From positions 1 to 64,000 of the forward strand of contig JARBJD010000368.1 in the NCBI GenBank assembly GCA_033064195.1: DNA of 64,000 nucleotides, given 5' to 3'. Origin of the DNA: Blattamonas nauphoetae. Taxonomy: Eukaryota; Preaxostyla; Oxymonadida. The position numbers and the translations under genes were made by a program. The notes beneath the pieces are model-generated. The model did no database searches, was not told the origin of the DNA, and saw only the letters and a list, made by a program, of their open reading frames with translations. Positions 37,161 through 48,917 of this stretch are shown piece by piece; the stretch's first letter is position 1; every line of letters begins with the position of its first letter.

Positions 37161-38405
37161 TTCGTTCGCTTATTTTTGTTCTCTTTTTGAAAAATCTTGA
37201 ATGGAAATGAAGTAATGTGAAGTGGTTAAAAAGTGCCCAACGGTCGTTGTGGTCCAATCCGAACTGAGGAAACTATGAGAGATATTGTAAAAAAGACATC
37301 AGAAACAAGAGTAATGAAGTGGAGAGTGAAATGAGAAGAAACTGAAATTTCATAAAACAGACTAGAAGACGAGAAAAGTGCGAAAAACAAAACTAGGAAA
37401 AACTAGTGGACAAAAACTCATGAAAATTCAAGGAGGCCCTTCTCGGAAGGTCTGAAAGGACCTCCGATGGGGTAAAACGCTCAACCAAAATTCTAAAGTG
37501 CTGAAAAGTGAGGTGAAAAAATGAAAGTTCAAAAAAAGACGACTATAAGGGTGAGGTGAGAGGAAACCTGGGAAAAGCGTCGGAAGGACGCAAATATGAA
37601 GAATCTGAAAGATCTAAGCTTAAAAACAAAAATTGAGGAAAAAATGTGAAAACGATGAGGTGTCAAAACCGAAACTGAAAAGAGACACCAAAAGGTGACT
37701 CCGAACGATTTGAAGTGAAAAAGCATGAAATAAGAGAAAAGGAGACCCTAAAAATGATAACAGAGAAAGCGCATACATGGTTTTTCAGAAACGGAGAAAT
37801 TCGATCAGATCATGGTGGGTCGGATCAAACTTTATTTTCGAAAGTGTTTTTTTGCCAACATTTCCCCATTCAAAATGATGATCTAATTATGTGAAGTCAT
37901 AAAAAATGTGTTTTAGAGATATAGCGGTTCATAGTGGTGAAATATGAGCATCGACTTTTTGGTCACTTTTTTTGACCACTGTTCGGTACGTAGCTCCACG
38001 AATTCTCAACCGATTTTCATCGGGATTGTTTTGATCGATGACTCACATCGTCCTCGACATTTTAGAATTTTTTTCGATTTTTTTCGAAGTGGTTCTCAAG
38101 TTGGATTCACTTTGTTCGAGTTCAAAAGTGAAAAAACATCGAAAAAAGTGACAACATTTTTGGAAAGTATCAAAAATTTGCTTCAAAATTGACGCTTAAA
38201 ATGAGGTCAAAATATTGGATATATTTTTGGAATTTAGGTCAAATATTGGCATCATTGAAATGGCCTAAATTCCTTTTAATACAAGATTTAGAAATGGTCG
38301 ATCGGAATTGACTTTTCGTTTCTGATTTCAACGACTATTTCAATCTGGTTCCCAAATCGTCTACTATACTACTCACATTCGATCGAGCCGACTGGAAGAA
38401 GGACG
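37161..38405. other. Gene-free, purine-rich then AT-rich region
   Basis: At about 37,200 the strand bias flips from pyrimidine-rich to purine-rich (to about 37,760). Several phrases look like inverse versions of the pyrimidine tract (for example GAAGTGGAGAGTGAAATGAGAA). From 37,760 to 38,400 the DNA is AT-rich with runs such as TTTTTTCGATTTTTTTCGAAG. Nothing coding was recognised. Confidence 0.4.
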
Positions 38406-39440
38406 ATGGAGACGGAAGATCCAGACGCAGATGAGATTGTGATGTTTTTGGTTGAGGTTTTGGAGGGAATGCTGAAAGCACACGGACCAACAGAGGATCC
38501 TCTCTTCAATCCACACACTCTCACCAATCCACCGCCCGTGAAAGACACACTCCACTTCATCTCGCGTCTGCTTCCTTCGTCGTCAGACGCAATCCGCTCG
38601 GGTGTCTCTCGTCTGCTGCTCCACATCCTCGAACACCACTCAATCATCACGTCGGATCTCGAAGCTTCCGACCTCGTTGAAGACTCCGGGCTGTCTCTCT
38701 TCCTTCTCAAATCACTCGCAAATGGGATGACACTTGAGATTGCCTGTTTGATAGCTGATTGCATCGTTCTGAACCTGAAAACAATGTGGCTCCAATCGAC
38801 AGAGACGAAGAACACCGATTCTGTTCAGAAGAAGAAGGTGGAGGAGGAATTGGAGGAAGAGGCACTCGCCTTCACTACAGTCAAGATGCTACTCGACGAG
38901 AAAGGGACGCCGTTGAAGGAGGATTTAGAGAGAGTCGCACAGGCGAAGCTTGCTCAGACGAAACCGTGTCCGATCTCGTTCTTCGAGTCAAGCCAGCGAC
39001 TTTCAATCCAACAGACGCTGTCTGTCTCATTCGCTTCCTTCATCTCGATGACTGCCACACATCTCGATGCCACGGACGAAGTCAGTCCTTCTGTTGTGTC
39101 TGTCTCCGTTGCTCATCAGCGCGCTGTTCGTCTGCAAAAACACGAGTCACAACTCGCCATCGTACAACGCAACACCATTCCACACTCTGACACCTCCTCC
39201 TCCACTCCTGCCGTCCACACTCTCGTCGCCCATCCTCTCCCGCTCCTCCTCTTCTGCACACAGTTCAACCACACTCGCTCACACTTGTCGAAGGTTGAGG
39301 TTGATACACGCGCGTTTTGGACAGCTGACACGCAGAACACTCTGACATTGTTCCTCAACCGAGTCTTCTCGAACTACACAGAAAGAATGAACCAGACACG
39401 CAAGATTCGGTTCCTTCTGTTCCAGAAAGACTTCGTGTGA
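38406..39440 (+). CDS. Host helical-repeat (ARM/HEAT-like) protein, unknown function
   Basis: A 344-residue, single-exon frame with ATG at 38,406. The protein is almost wholly alpha-helical, with leucine-rich amphipathic helices (VMFLVEVLEGMLKAH, AIRSGVSRLLLHILEHH, LFLLKSLANGMTLEIACLIADCI), the look of armadillo/HEAT-type repeats. A charged segment KKKVEEELEEE lies near residue 140. There is no signal peptide. Codon use is richer in C/G at third positions than in the nearby elements, as expected of a host gene. Another open frame follows at once (39,437-39,799), so the C-terminal end may differ from that shown. The family is not recognised. Confidence 0.6.
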   Translation: METEDPDADEIVMFLVEVLEGMLKAHGPTEDPLFNPHTLTNPPPVKDTLHFISRLLPSSSDAIRSGVSRLLLHILEHHSIITSDLEASDLVEDSGLSLFLLKSLANGMTLEIACLIADCIVLNLKTMWLQSTETKNTDSVQKKKVEEELEEEALAFTTVKMLLDEKGTPLKEDLERVAQAKLAQTKPCPISFFESSQRLSIQQTLSVSFASFISMTATHLDATDEVSPSVVSVSVAHQRAVRLQKHESQLAIVQRNTIPHSDTSSSTPAVHTLVAHPLPLLLFCTQFNHTRSHLSKVEVDTRAFWTADTQNTLTLFLNRVFSNYTERMNQTRKIRFLLFQKDFV

Positions 39441-39799
39441 GCACTGAAATCGCTGTCCCCGATGGATTGTGCACTTCCGGTCTTTCCTCGTCTCTGCCCA
39501 TCACACGATTCTTCTTGTCTCACACGCAAGACTACACACTTACAACTTCTCTCTCACTGATTCCCATTTTCCTTCCATTCACACTCCCATCCAACACAAA
39601 TCGCGATCTCTCCACACGTCTGCCGTCTCCAACAACGATAGAGAGAATTGTGGTGCAAACAGTTCACTCCATTTCGTCCCAATTGCTAATATGGCTGACA
39701 CTTTCACATCTATCTGCGTCTCTATCATTTGAATCGCTTAAACTCATTTATTATTACACCAGCGTTTCACATCAATCAAGAGACATGATATTGAAGTGA
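39441..39799 (+). other. Open frame directly after the helical-repeat gene
   Basis: A frame shifted relative to the upstream gene stays open for about 120 codons (STEIAVPDGLCTSGL...). It has no ATG at its start. It could be the true C-terminal part after a frameshift or short intron, or 3' untranslated sequence. The hydrophobic patterning is moderate. Confidence 0.25.
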
Positions 39800-39849
39800 A
39801 AATGACGAAAAAATATGAAAAAAGGACAATTTTGATCTTACCCACCATT

Positions 39850-39964
39850 TATCCAGATGGTCCCGAGGTCCCAAAAAAGTCCCGAGGGTCCCGTCAAAGT
39901 CCCGTGAGTCCCGAGCAAGTTCCAAAAAGTCCCCAAAAAAGTCCCGAAAATGGTAATGTCTACT
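39850..39964. repeat. GTCCC-rich short repeat (dispersed)
   Basis: Reiterated AAAGTCCCGAGGGTCCCG-type units ending AAAAGTCCCGAAAATGGTAATGTCTAC. A related block occurs at 58,370-58,445 (AAAAAGTCCCGGAAAAAGGCCC...GGCAATGTCTA), so this is a dispersed repeat family. Confidence 0.6.
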
Positions 39965-39973
39965 TCCTTCCTC

Positions 39974-42900
39974 AGATCTACGCGTATCCCAAATCAGATC
40001 TGCCTCAATACCTACCCCCTCTTTTCCTCACCCCTCCGGCATTGAAAATGAATAATGATCAGTGAAGTGGATGAATTAAAAAGAAAATGGTTTGTGTGTT
40101 TAGAATTAGTTTTAGATTTTACCCGAACGTTTGTCAACAACCTCCTTTGGGATGAAGAGCGTTCGATGTTTGACAGGCGTAGGCGTTGATGATACACGGT
40201 CACTGTTATCATAAGGGGGCTGTGAATATCGACGTAACATGTCTTGAGGACGCGACGTTCCATGTCTTTTGGATGGATCATTGACAAACTGATTGACTTC
40301 AGAGTGGTTGGTGCGTTGAACAGTGGCTGATGAAATGCTAATTGTCTCACCTTGGAGTTTGTCTGAGTTTATGGTCAAGTTCTCAGCCAGCGCCAGAATG
40401 GCGATCAAAGAATGCGTTCGATTGCCATTCGGACAACAGAGAAGAGAAGCCAGATCCTTCCAGGAGAATTGATGACTTCGTTCAAGACGCCTAAATACAT
40501 CTCTAATTGTCAGAACGATGCGTGATCGGATTTTGTTCATCGTATCGACAAGTTCCTCATTTCGCTTCTCAATCACCATCAGTTCCTCTCCTCCATCCTC
40601 AATCACCATCTCTTCCTCTCCTCCCCCCCCAATCACATTCTCTTCCTCTCCTCCCTCCTCAATCACCATCTGTTCCTTTCCTCTGAGAATCTTGAACAAC
40701 AAATCCAGGTCTTGTTCTGCAGAGTGGAGAGTATGACGGACACATTCGATGGCAATTTCTTGATCAGAACGTGCAAGTTCTGTCCTCACGAGATTGATTT
40801 TGTGTTCTTTGTCTGACCCATCCAGATCCGAATCCTGATGACAGAGATAGTTGCTGACGATCGCTTCTCGACGCATTTGCGAGAAGATTGGCTTGCCAGT
40901 GATCAAAGAGTGCAGCGTGTTTTTGTCCTTGGCTGAGAAAGTGGTGCTTTCGACGACTGATAACAGATCTTTTGTTCGGAACCGTTCAATGGTTCATGCA
41001 CAACCAGACATCGACGCAGAAAAGTTCGGTCCAAATCTTTGTATTGATTCTTTTCAAGACTGTTCATTGCATCACACCATTTGGTTTTGTAGTCCAAGTT
41101 GCTGATGTTTGACAGGCGATGAAATGTTTCCTTTTTGGGTGTCTTTTTTCCACAAATCAGAGCGAGTAGTGTTTCTTTGCTCTGTTCTTCGATTTTGATG
41201 CCATCCACGAGAGAATAGAGGTGCCGGGTTTCTTCCTCCTCGAGTGGAGTTTGGATTGTGAGAAATGAACACAGCAATTCTATTTCACATTGTTCAAGTG
41301 AGGAATCTTCGGAGAGTCTGTCGATCAGAAACTGTTTCTTTTCCTGAATCAGCGAAACATCAATGAAGAAAGGAATCAACTCCAGGCGATGCCATAGAGA
41401 CAACAATGGGTTTCTTCTAAACCAATCCAACAGGAGATCACGGTCTTCGTCAGTGATGTCCGCAGGAGGATTGTTTTCAACGAAAACTTGAACAAGAAGC
41501 TGAAACTGTAGGTTCACGATGTTCAGGGCATTCTTGAGTAGAGTCTCCATGATGTTGAGATTATCTTCGATGTTTTGTTTCGTCGTTTCCAGTGTCGGGG
41601 CAACTTTGGCTTGCACACGTGTGATTGGTGTATCTGATGTGATCGTCTGTGAAATGGTGTGAATTTCGTTCAAATCAGTCAAGATCAATGTCGGATTCCC
41701 GTCGAGACTCCCAATGAAAGATGTGATGTCCTGGTTGAAATAAATCAGAGTTTGTGATGCTCGATGGCACAGGCCATCCAAATATTTTTGAGTGGTTAAC
41801 CTTTTCATCTGATCTGGTGATGTCAGTTTTTGTTTGATCTTATTCTTGTACTCTTTAGGATCCCTGAGATAATTCACCAAGAAAGCCATGTCACGGGGAG
41901 TGAGCTGATCAGGACGTGTGAGATATTTGATGCACAATTGGAGAATGTCTGCGACGATGAGTGACGACCCATTCACATACGAAACCAACAGCTGGAAATC
42001 ACTCATGTTCAGAAGTGACAGGCTTCGGCGACAAGAGTGCAAGGGTGTCAGGAATTTCGTGAAGACTGGCTCTCTCATGATATTCTGATCAAAGATCACT
42101 TTCAGATCATCCAATGTCACGAGTTGTCCACATCTGAGATGGTCACGCATGGAGAACTGTTTCGAAATGTCTGTATCTGCTGTGGAATCGCCAACGAGGA
42201 GGCTTTTGATCTCAAAAGGAACGAGTTCCCGTGCACCGTAGAGGGTGACAGGCAATCTGTTCAGATAATCCATCGGAACATACATTTGACAGAGAGGAAT
42301 GAACTTTTGCTGATACAGTTGCTTCACATCGCTGTGAAGTGGCTGTGAGCTACCAACTGCGCACACATGTAACTCTCCGTTTGTCTTTGTGAACCCTATC
42401 GTCTTCTTCTTTCCCCAATATCTGATCAGGTTCAATGATTCGTGCAGATGAGAGTGTGGATGGTTGGTTTCAGCAGCAACTTCAGCATTTTCACTGCTTT
42501 TATTGTCTTCGCTGGCTCCATCGTTTCCATTGCCTTCACCGTCTGTATTGTTTCCAGTGCCTTCACCGTCTGTATTGTTTCCAGTGCCTTCACCGTCTGT
42601 ATTGTTTCCAGTGCCTTCACCGTCTGTATTGTTTCCATTGCCTTCACCGTCTGTATTGTTTCCATTGCCTTCACCGTCTGTATTGTTTCCATTGCCTTCA
42701 CCGTCTGTATTGTTTCCATTGCCTTCACCGTCTGTATTGTTTCCATTGCCTTCATTTTCTCCACAATCTCCACCGACTTCATCGTTTCCAAACTTCTGGA
42801 GAACGATATTGTCGATTGGCTGATTGTTAACATCTTCATTTCCTCCATCGTTTCCTTCGTTTTCACCAACTTCACTTCCTCCTGATTCTTCTAGAATCAT

Positions 42901-43553
42901 ACTTTCGGCGGTTGTGTCTCATCAGGGTCCTGATTCGCATTGACTGGTTGTCGTGGGAAGTACGAAAAAAGGCCGCGAATCGGCCCTTCGTACACAACAC
43001 GAAATGAGTCGCTGTCTGGTTTGGGCTCTGATGAGACTTCTACCAGAGGGAAGACTTCGTCCATTCGTTCTGTCGGTGCGACGAGAACAATGTCGATCAC
43101 GTCAACTCTGTTGTGATTGTCGCGAGAGTTCGGAATTAGACCTTTCTTTGCGAAATTCAAGTCAATTCCATGCTCACCACAGTCTATGGTTAAGCTACGG
43201 CCTGAAATGTTGTCCGGTTTGTCTTCTTTCGACAGAGTAAAGATCACATCCGTCACTGATCGGGAACCAGGCTTCCGTTCAAAATTAACTTGTGGATTCT
43301 CACGGTCAAACACCCCGACTTTTCCCATTCCAGAAGCATATGCCGCCCACGGTGAACTGATCAGTTGTTCTGGCACATCGGTTGATATGTCCTCCAACGG
43401 AATGTGTTCGCAGCAATGATTCGGGAAATCTTCCCTCAAGATTTGTTTGCAAAAGCAACATCTGAAGTAAAACGGATTTGTGTTCGGTATCAGCGATACA
43501 ACAGAATCCAGAATCAAGTGTCCGCGGCACTCGACTTCCACTGTTTCATCGGT
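39974..43553. repeat. Segmental repeat copy A
   Basis: Near-identical to copy B (48,918-52,474) and, up to about 42,957, to copy C (53,831-56,697). The left boundary is shared by all three: CAGATCTACGCGTATCCC follows different flanks. Copy A differs from B and C by single-base differences and by minisatellite length. Confidence 0.9.
42532..42747. repeat. 27-bp coding minisatellite, 8 units (copy A)
   Basis: Unit GCCTTCACCGTCTGTATTGTTTCC(A/C)(T/G)(T/G)-like, encoding GNNTDGEGN or GNNTDGEGT on the minus strand. Eight units occur here, 7 in copy B and 4 in copy C. All frames are open because the period is 27. Confidence 0.92.
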
Positions 43554-43554
43554 C

Positions 43555-43705
43555 TCCTGTGTTTCCTTCGCTTCCTCCGTTTCCTTCGCTTCCTCCGTTT
43601 CCTTCGCTTCCTCCGTTTCCTTCGCTTCCTTTGTTTCATTCGCTTCCTTTGTTTCCTTCGCTTCCTTTGTTTCCTTCGCTTCCTTTGTTTCCTCTGTTTT
43701 CTTGG
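43555..43705. repeat. 18-bp coding repeat (KETKEA)
   Basis: TTCCTTCGCTTCCTCCGT / TTCCTTCGCTTCCTTTGT units in tandem, about eight, coding KETEEA / KETKEA on the minus strand within the large host gene. Copy B diverges from A at exactly this repeat. Confidence 0.85.
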
Positions 43706-45914
43706 TATTTGCGTGCCCATTAAGTACCCAGATGTTCCTTGGATCCATGAAGAAATTCGAAGTGTTCTTACCATCCAATTTGAAGTCGTCGACAAACGGG
43801 CTCTTCATAAAGAAGAGAAATGGAAAGATGACCCGAGGACTGAGTTTGTAGATGCTTGCGAACAGAGCGATCCACAGATACATTAGATTTGAGCCTGATG
43901 GACTGATGGAATGGTGTGATGCGAGTGTTGATTGGACGAAAATTACAGAAAGAGCGTCGATGACCAACTTTTGCTTCCCATTGACCAACTTTGTTTCGTC
44001 GATGTGGACTTTGAAGAACAGTAAAATGGAGTCAAAGCCAGCGTTATTTCCTCCCAGTGGGTTCAGGGAGTACGTGAAGCATTTGAATTGAGTCTCTGCG
44101 ACGTGAGTGGAATCTGAGGAAGTGGAATCTGAGGAAGTGGAATCGTGATTTGGACTGAAAGAGAGAAAATCGTCTGAGGAGCAATCGGAAGGGGTAAAAA
44201 AAGGGCTTGTGGGGGGATCGGAAGGAGATGAATCGTGAGATGGTTTGGGAGTTGGCGTGTTCTTTGTGCTGGAACGCGTGAGCACTCCTGACGCAAGTTG
44301 GACGGGTTCAGAAGTTTGAACGATCGTGGAAGTTGCTAGTGTTGTGCCTGCATTGCGTCTGTGGTGAACGAGTGAATTCAGATTAGGCTTCTTGTGACCA
44401 TCCCGATTTTCAAGTTGGGCGAACGTCATCGAGCGTGGGAGCATCGGATTTTCGAAGAGGATGTTGTAGTCTGGTTTAAACGGAAAGAGGTCTGCGTGGT
44501 TGATGCGAGAGATATCTGGTAGAAATGCACGACGGATGTTCGACGAGCTTCGGAGATAGATGTGTGATTCTCCAATGATCTTCGGGAGAGCAAAGCGCCC
44601 ACAATTGAGAGGTTCACGGGATACAAGTCGGGTTGGGGAGGTGATGGAAAGCCCACCAGCGATGGCATCCAACACAAAGTTGTGGAAGAGGGCTGCTTTT
44701 TTTTGGTTGAATTCAATATTTGGTGTCATTGATTGGAGGAATGCATTGTAATTCTTTGTAGCCTCCAGATTGAACATATCCAAGATAAATTTCCGAGCTT
44801 TGTTGGTAGCAAACTGGACGAACCAATTGTGGCAGTCAAACTGCGGACATGAAAAGTGAACGAGTTTGTGTGAGACATTCTGCCCAAATATATCTTCTCC
44901 ATTAACATCAGTCTTCGTACTCGATTGTTTGACCAGATCCAATGTAGCAGAAGCTCGGCCCGGTTCCAAGACGAGGCGTGGAACGAATGAAAACATGCGG
45001 AGTCCATCTTCAAGTTTGTCCAGAGTCGCATCATGAATCTCTGTGTCTTGACCCATCGTGTTGAGGAGTGCAACTTCTTCTTGGAGTGAATACTTTGGAA
45101 CAACATATTCAGCGATGAAACATTGTCTCCCTTTCCCTGTGGGGTTTGCGTTGTTCCATCTCGATCCCTGTGGCGAACTGAGGAGGACACAATGGTCGTT
45201 TTCCGGGAGAAATGTGCTCTCTGAGATTGTGAGACTGAGAAAGATGAAGAAAAATAACACAAACTCATCGATGACATGCCAACCTGTACCTTCGAGTTTG
45301 TTTTGAACGGAGTAATAAACGAGCAACGAATGAGGACTGAGTGTCGATCCAGCTTTGATTATTGAACCTGCTTCGATTATAAGGTCATTGGGAATTTGAA
45401 AGTTTGGAAGAATATCCACAACTGACTCCTGTCCAGGAGTGATCAGAACCGAATCTTGAGCAATGACTGAGTCTTTCTTGAGACACGATCGAGCTATAAC
45501 AGTGATGTCATACTCTGTTTTAGTGGTTTTGTCGAAGACGTTGTCTTTTCCGATCATGAGACGGAGGAAGCGAGGGAAGTATTCCACACTCGGGACAATG
45601 AGTTGTCCCATGACTTTAGGCGATTTATTACTATCGTTTAGAATATTGCGAATTGTTGACGAGTCGTAATTAGCTTCAGGCGTCGATTTGAATTTGGATT
45701 TGGATTCAGGTTTAGAATCTGAGTTGTTTTGTTTTTGTGCTCCTTCGTTGAAGAAGAAAGCACAAACATTGTAATGATAAAAATAGGTTGGCACTTGAAG
45801 AGTGATATCCTGCCCATCTGAATCCTTGATCGTGATTGTCACATAACCAGCTTTCGTCTTGTTTACTCGGTGGAACACAAATGCACATTCACAATTTCTT
45901 TTTGTTGTGATATC

Positions 45915-45948
45915 CTAAATGGAACTGAATCTCTGAAGAAAATCATAC
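45915..45948 (-). other. 34-nt spliceosomal intron in the large P-loop gene
   Basis: On the minus strand the sequence after the codons for GVK reads GTATGATTTTC...CCATTTAG. Removing it joins exon 1 to the long downstream frame in phase 0 (…FGVK|DITTKRN…). Without removal exon 1 hits a stop two codons later. Donor GTATGA matches introns of the gene at 58.6-60.9 kb. Confidence 0.75.
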
Positions 45949-46383
45949 TTTGACTCCGAAACTCATCAACAATGTGATAAATGGAAATCGACTTGCCGAC
46001 TTTCCCATCCCAGGTGTGCCAGTGACAACATGTAGAAAAGGGTATGTAAAGCGCATTGCATTCTTGTATGTCATTGAATTAACAATAATATGACCGAATA
46101 CAGAAAGTGTTGCAGTGCGGAGGATGAAAGGTTCCAGATCCCTCATTTCATTTGGTTGTTCACGGGTGGTGGCGAAAGACAGATGTGCGAAACGTGAAAG
46201 GTCAAGAAGGTCGGTATCATCAAGCTCACAATTAAAATCAATAAAATCATCCCGCCGTAAAACTCCAACACAGGAATCGATGACGATTTTGAGTTTCCTA
46301 AATAACTCGGTCAAAAATTCGTCGTCAAGCACCAGGGGTTTGTCTTGCGTCTGCCCTAGGCGTCGGCTGACAGTGTTTCCCAT

Positions 46384-47556
46384 GTGAAAGACACTGACCG
46401 ATTATGAAAGTGTGTTTTTTAGATGAGGCAAAAGGGTATTTGTGATGGATCAATTGTTCCAAATAATGGACCGAATAGACCATGTGTGTCTATCTCCAGA
46501 CACAGATTCACCAGACAACCTGCCACACTTAATGGATGAGGTCAATAATTAATTAATTAATCAATGATTTTGTATTGAACTGGTCTTGAAACGTAAGCAT
46601 TGTCACACTTCTCATCATCTTTTGACAGTAATCACGTAGGGCTGTTGTTTTGAAGAACTTGTCACAGCAATTTGCGAGCTCATTGGGTTTCATCTCCTAA
46701 AGACAGCCGAACATCAAAAAGAAGCCGGTCGACCTGCCCTCCTTTGGGAGAGCCAAGATCTTCGTCAAGACGCAACAGAAATGACAAAATGGACTGCGGA
46801 TCTGGACTGTTCAACAAACCGTTCAGAAAGGGATATAATTACTCTTGGCAGGGCAAATCGCACAGTCCTCCAGATTCGATTTGTTGTTTTTGACGAAACG
46901 GGAAGCCATATATGAAAATTATTCTTTCTCAATGAAAAAGCACGGAACTCTTCCCCTTCGTGGGCCACACATCCATTACGATCCATTCATATTATTCCGC
47001 CTGTTTCTGGTACCGAATTCAAACTTTCTTCGCATTATCTGGTTTTGTTGTCAACCCCGCTGAATACCAGCGTCAAAGTGGTTGAATGATATTACCAGTA
47101 CGTTAAAATCTTCATCCTTTTGATTCGATGAGATGATATTTCCAGATGGAATGATTAGAACAGGGTCACAGTCTCCGTCCAACTTTAACTCAGAGTCGAA
47201 GTTATATGCAATCGTGATTTCGAACGAAGTCATTTTTACGCGACTAAAGTCACATCAAATGGCCGGACTTCCCTGCTCAGATCTGACTCGTCGTTTGTTA
47301 TTTTCGTTGATATCACATCTTAAATCTATGATAGAAACAAGAAATGTTGATTAACTGTCTCCATGATTTCCTAATCCACCCTCCATTATCTCCCGTCGAA
47401 TGGTCAATTCAATCACCAATCGTCTACCCTTCTCTTCTTCGTCATCTTTTTATATTTTTCGTTTCTGAGACCGTACTATAAACTGTATGGTTAGCAATCT
47501 GAATGTTTGTCAAATCAAACTCAGTTTGTGAGTGATTTTTGGGCTTGTTTCGAGAT
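46384..47556. other. Spacer with a possible host exon remnant at 46,640-46,916 (+)
   Basis: Mostly no clear gene. One plus-strand frame from an AG at about 46,639 reads about 90 codons of protein-like sequence (FEELVTAICELIGFHLLKTAE..., ...RTVLQIRFVVFDETGS) without an ATG. A second short piece (ATHPLRSIHIIPPVSGTEF) lies at about 46,962-47,085. Both may be exons or fragments of a decayed gene. A TTAATTAATTAATTAA run is at about 46,546. Confidence 0.3.
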
Positions 47557-47739
47557 TTTCAAATTTCTCCCTTCTTCCATCAACAATATCTCATCATTAT
47601 CCCATGTCGTCTCCTTTCTATCTTTCTCGGTCTTCATAGAACTCTTGTTTACTCCGCATCTCAACAGACGGTGATCATGCAGCCATCTCCTCCACTAATA
47701 GCTGATGATTCTTTCCCAGCCTGAAAGAGGAAGAAGAGA

Positions 47740-48862
47740 GCAAGCCGGTAAGAAATGAGAATGGAGGAAGAAACATGCGAGAAGGAGCGAAAAAGGCGAC
47801 GAAGGGAAGAATGAGAGTGGGAGGAGCGGGAACGAAGACTGAGAGAGATCACAGAAGAACTGAGACAGAGAGGCAAAAGCAGAAAACGAAGAAAAGCAAA
47901 ATTGCGAGGAACTGGACAACAGAATGAGGAAAGATGCAGAAAGAAGGAGAATGGGGGAAGAACAACGGACCATGGCCCAAACACGTTATTCTCACGGCCT
48001 AGTTCAAGGAAGCATTGCAGAAATGAGAAAATACAAATGAAAACACGAAGAAAGTGCCGGAGGGAATGAGGGCGAAGAAGAGAATAGACATAGGCACAGA
48101 CGTCGTCAAGACACATATGTTCGAAGTATGGATGCCAGAAACACAACAGACACTCGAAGGACAGACACTAGAACTTTGAACAAGGAGAGTGAGGAGAAAA
48201 CGAACGAAAACAGCATCAAGACAAGATCACACTGGAGGGACGAGAAAGGAGCGAAGAACGAAATATGATGAACAGTGATGGCATCGACATGGATTATGAC
48301 GAAAACCTTGTTTAAGAAGAAGGAAAGAGGGAGAAGATGAAGCAATGGAGTCTGAATACAACAAGCGAACATTCGACCCCAACTGCGAAGATCACAAGAA
48401 AAATGGTGTGGATCGATTCCTGTCCATATTCTCTCATTTTCCCTCTGTCTCTTTCTTCCGTGTCTCCTCTCGCAGATTGTTTGTTTGATATTCAATTCCC
48501 AACCAATCTCACGACAATCCTCTTTTGTCCAACCACCCTCCACACATCCATTCCCTTCGTTCTCTCTCTTCAACAACCACAGCTCCGTTCTCATGAATCG
48601 CTTGTGCATCGAAGAACCAACAGAGATTGAGAAGAGGAAGCAACAACAGGAGAAAGCGAGGCCAAAGGGATGGTGGATCGAAGCACCTTGTACCGGTTGG
48701 CTGAGCCGCTCTGAGAACCATTGGCTGCATTTAACTCGCATCAGAGAGAACTATCTGAATTCATGGGTGAGGTCAACTCTGAATCCAAGTCCAAACAACA
48801 ATCCCAAAAAAGGCGAGATTATCAACACAAACTTCACTTTTCACGTCGTATTCATTGATTAA
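47740..48862 (+). pseudogene. Coiled-coil host gene remnant (first unit)
   Basis: Plus-strand pieces encode strongly charged coiled-coil sequence (EERERRLREITEELRQRG). Later pieces include RTFDPNCEDHKKNGVDRFL and a block around 48,593-48,770 starting at an ATG (MNRLCIEEPTEIEKRKQQQ, then KGWWIEAPCTGWLSRSENH). The pieces lie in different frames, and the second unit differs by small indels that change which frames are open. It looks like a decayed or multi-exon gene for a cytoskeletal-type coiled-coil protein; the family is unknown. The long minus-strand frame 48,741-48,106 is judged a shadow. Confidence 0.35.
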
Positions 48863-48917
48863 CAATGTTGTATAGTTGACAATAACGAAGATAATGTCGG
48901 ATTTGTGTGTATACCAT

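Larger units (their letters stand above)
40112..46383 (-). pseudogene. Large host P-loop NTPase / helical protein gene (copy A, full-length, two single-base lesions)
   Basis: Exon 1 (46,383-45,949, 145 codons) starts MGNTVSRRLG and has a P-loop GTPGMGKS near its end. A 34-nt intron follows, then a long exon in phase 0. In order the exon has a beta/alpha region (FHRVNKTKAGYVTI), a Ser/Thr/Pro-rich linker, a KETKEA repeat, a zinc-like CCFCKQ...NHCCEH motif, a Gly/Asn/Asp repeat, a long helical region and an acidic MVIEEGGEEE segment, ending KEVVDKRSGKI. Total length would be about 2,080 residues. Relative to copies B and C, one A is missing near 42,908 and one T of a T-run near 40,970, each shifting the frame; sequencing error is possible. 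The P-loop setting is loosely like RHS/Crinkler-type NTPases. Confidence 0.65.

Noticed and set aside
38369-38815. 148-codon minus-strand frame opposite the helical-repeat gene
   Set aside because: It overlaps the better supported plus-strand gene; its composition is explained by the complementary codons.
42532-42747. Regular short repeats considered as a CRISPR array
   Set aside because: Units are contiguous 27-mers without unique spacers, lie inside a coding frame, and are in a eukaryotic context.
42432-42885. Four or more long frames on both strands over the 27-bp minisatellite (also at 51.4-51.8 and 56.3-56.6 kb)
   Set aside because: They are shadows of the coding minisatellite. The minus-strand frame is embedded in the large continuous gene and is the real one.
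47661-48741. Minus-strand frames (161 and 211 codons) rich in Phe/Ser/Leu over the purine-rich block
   Set aside because: They are the complement of a plus-strand Arg/Glu/Lys coiled-coil-like sequence. The composition is that of a shadow, and they break differently in the duplicate unit.
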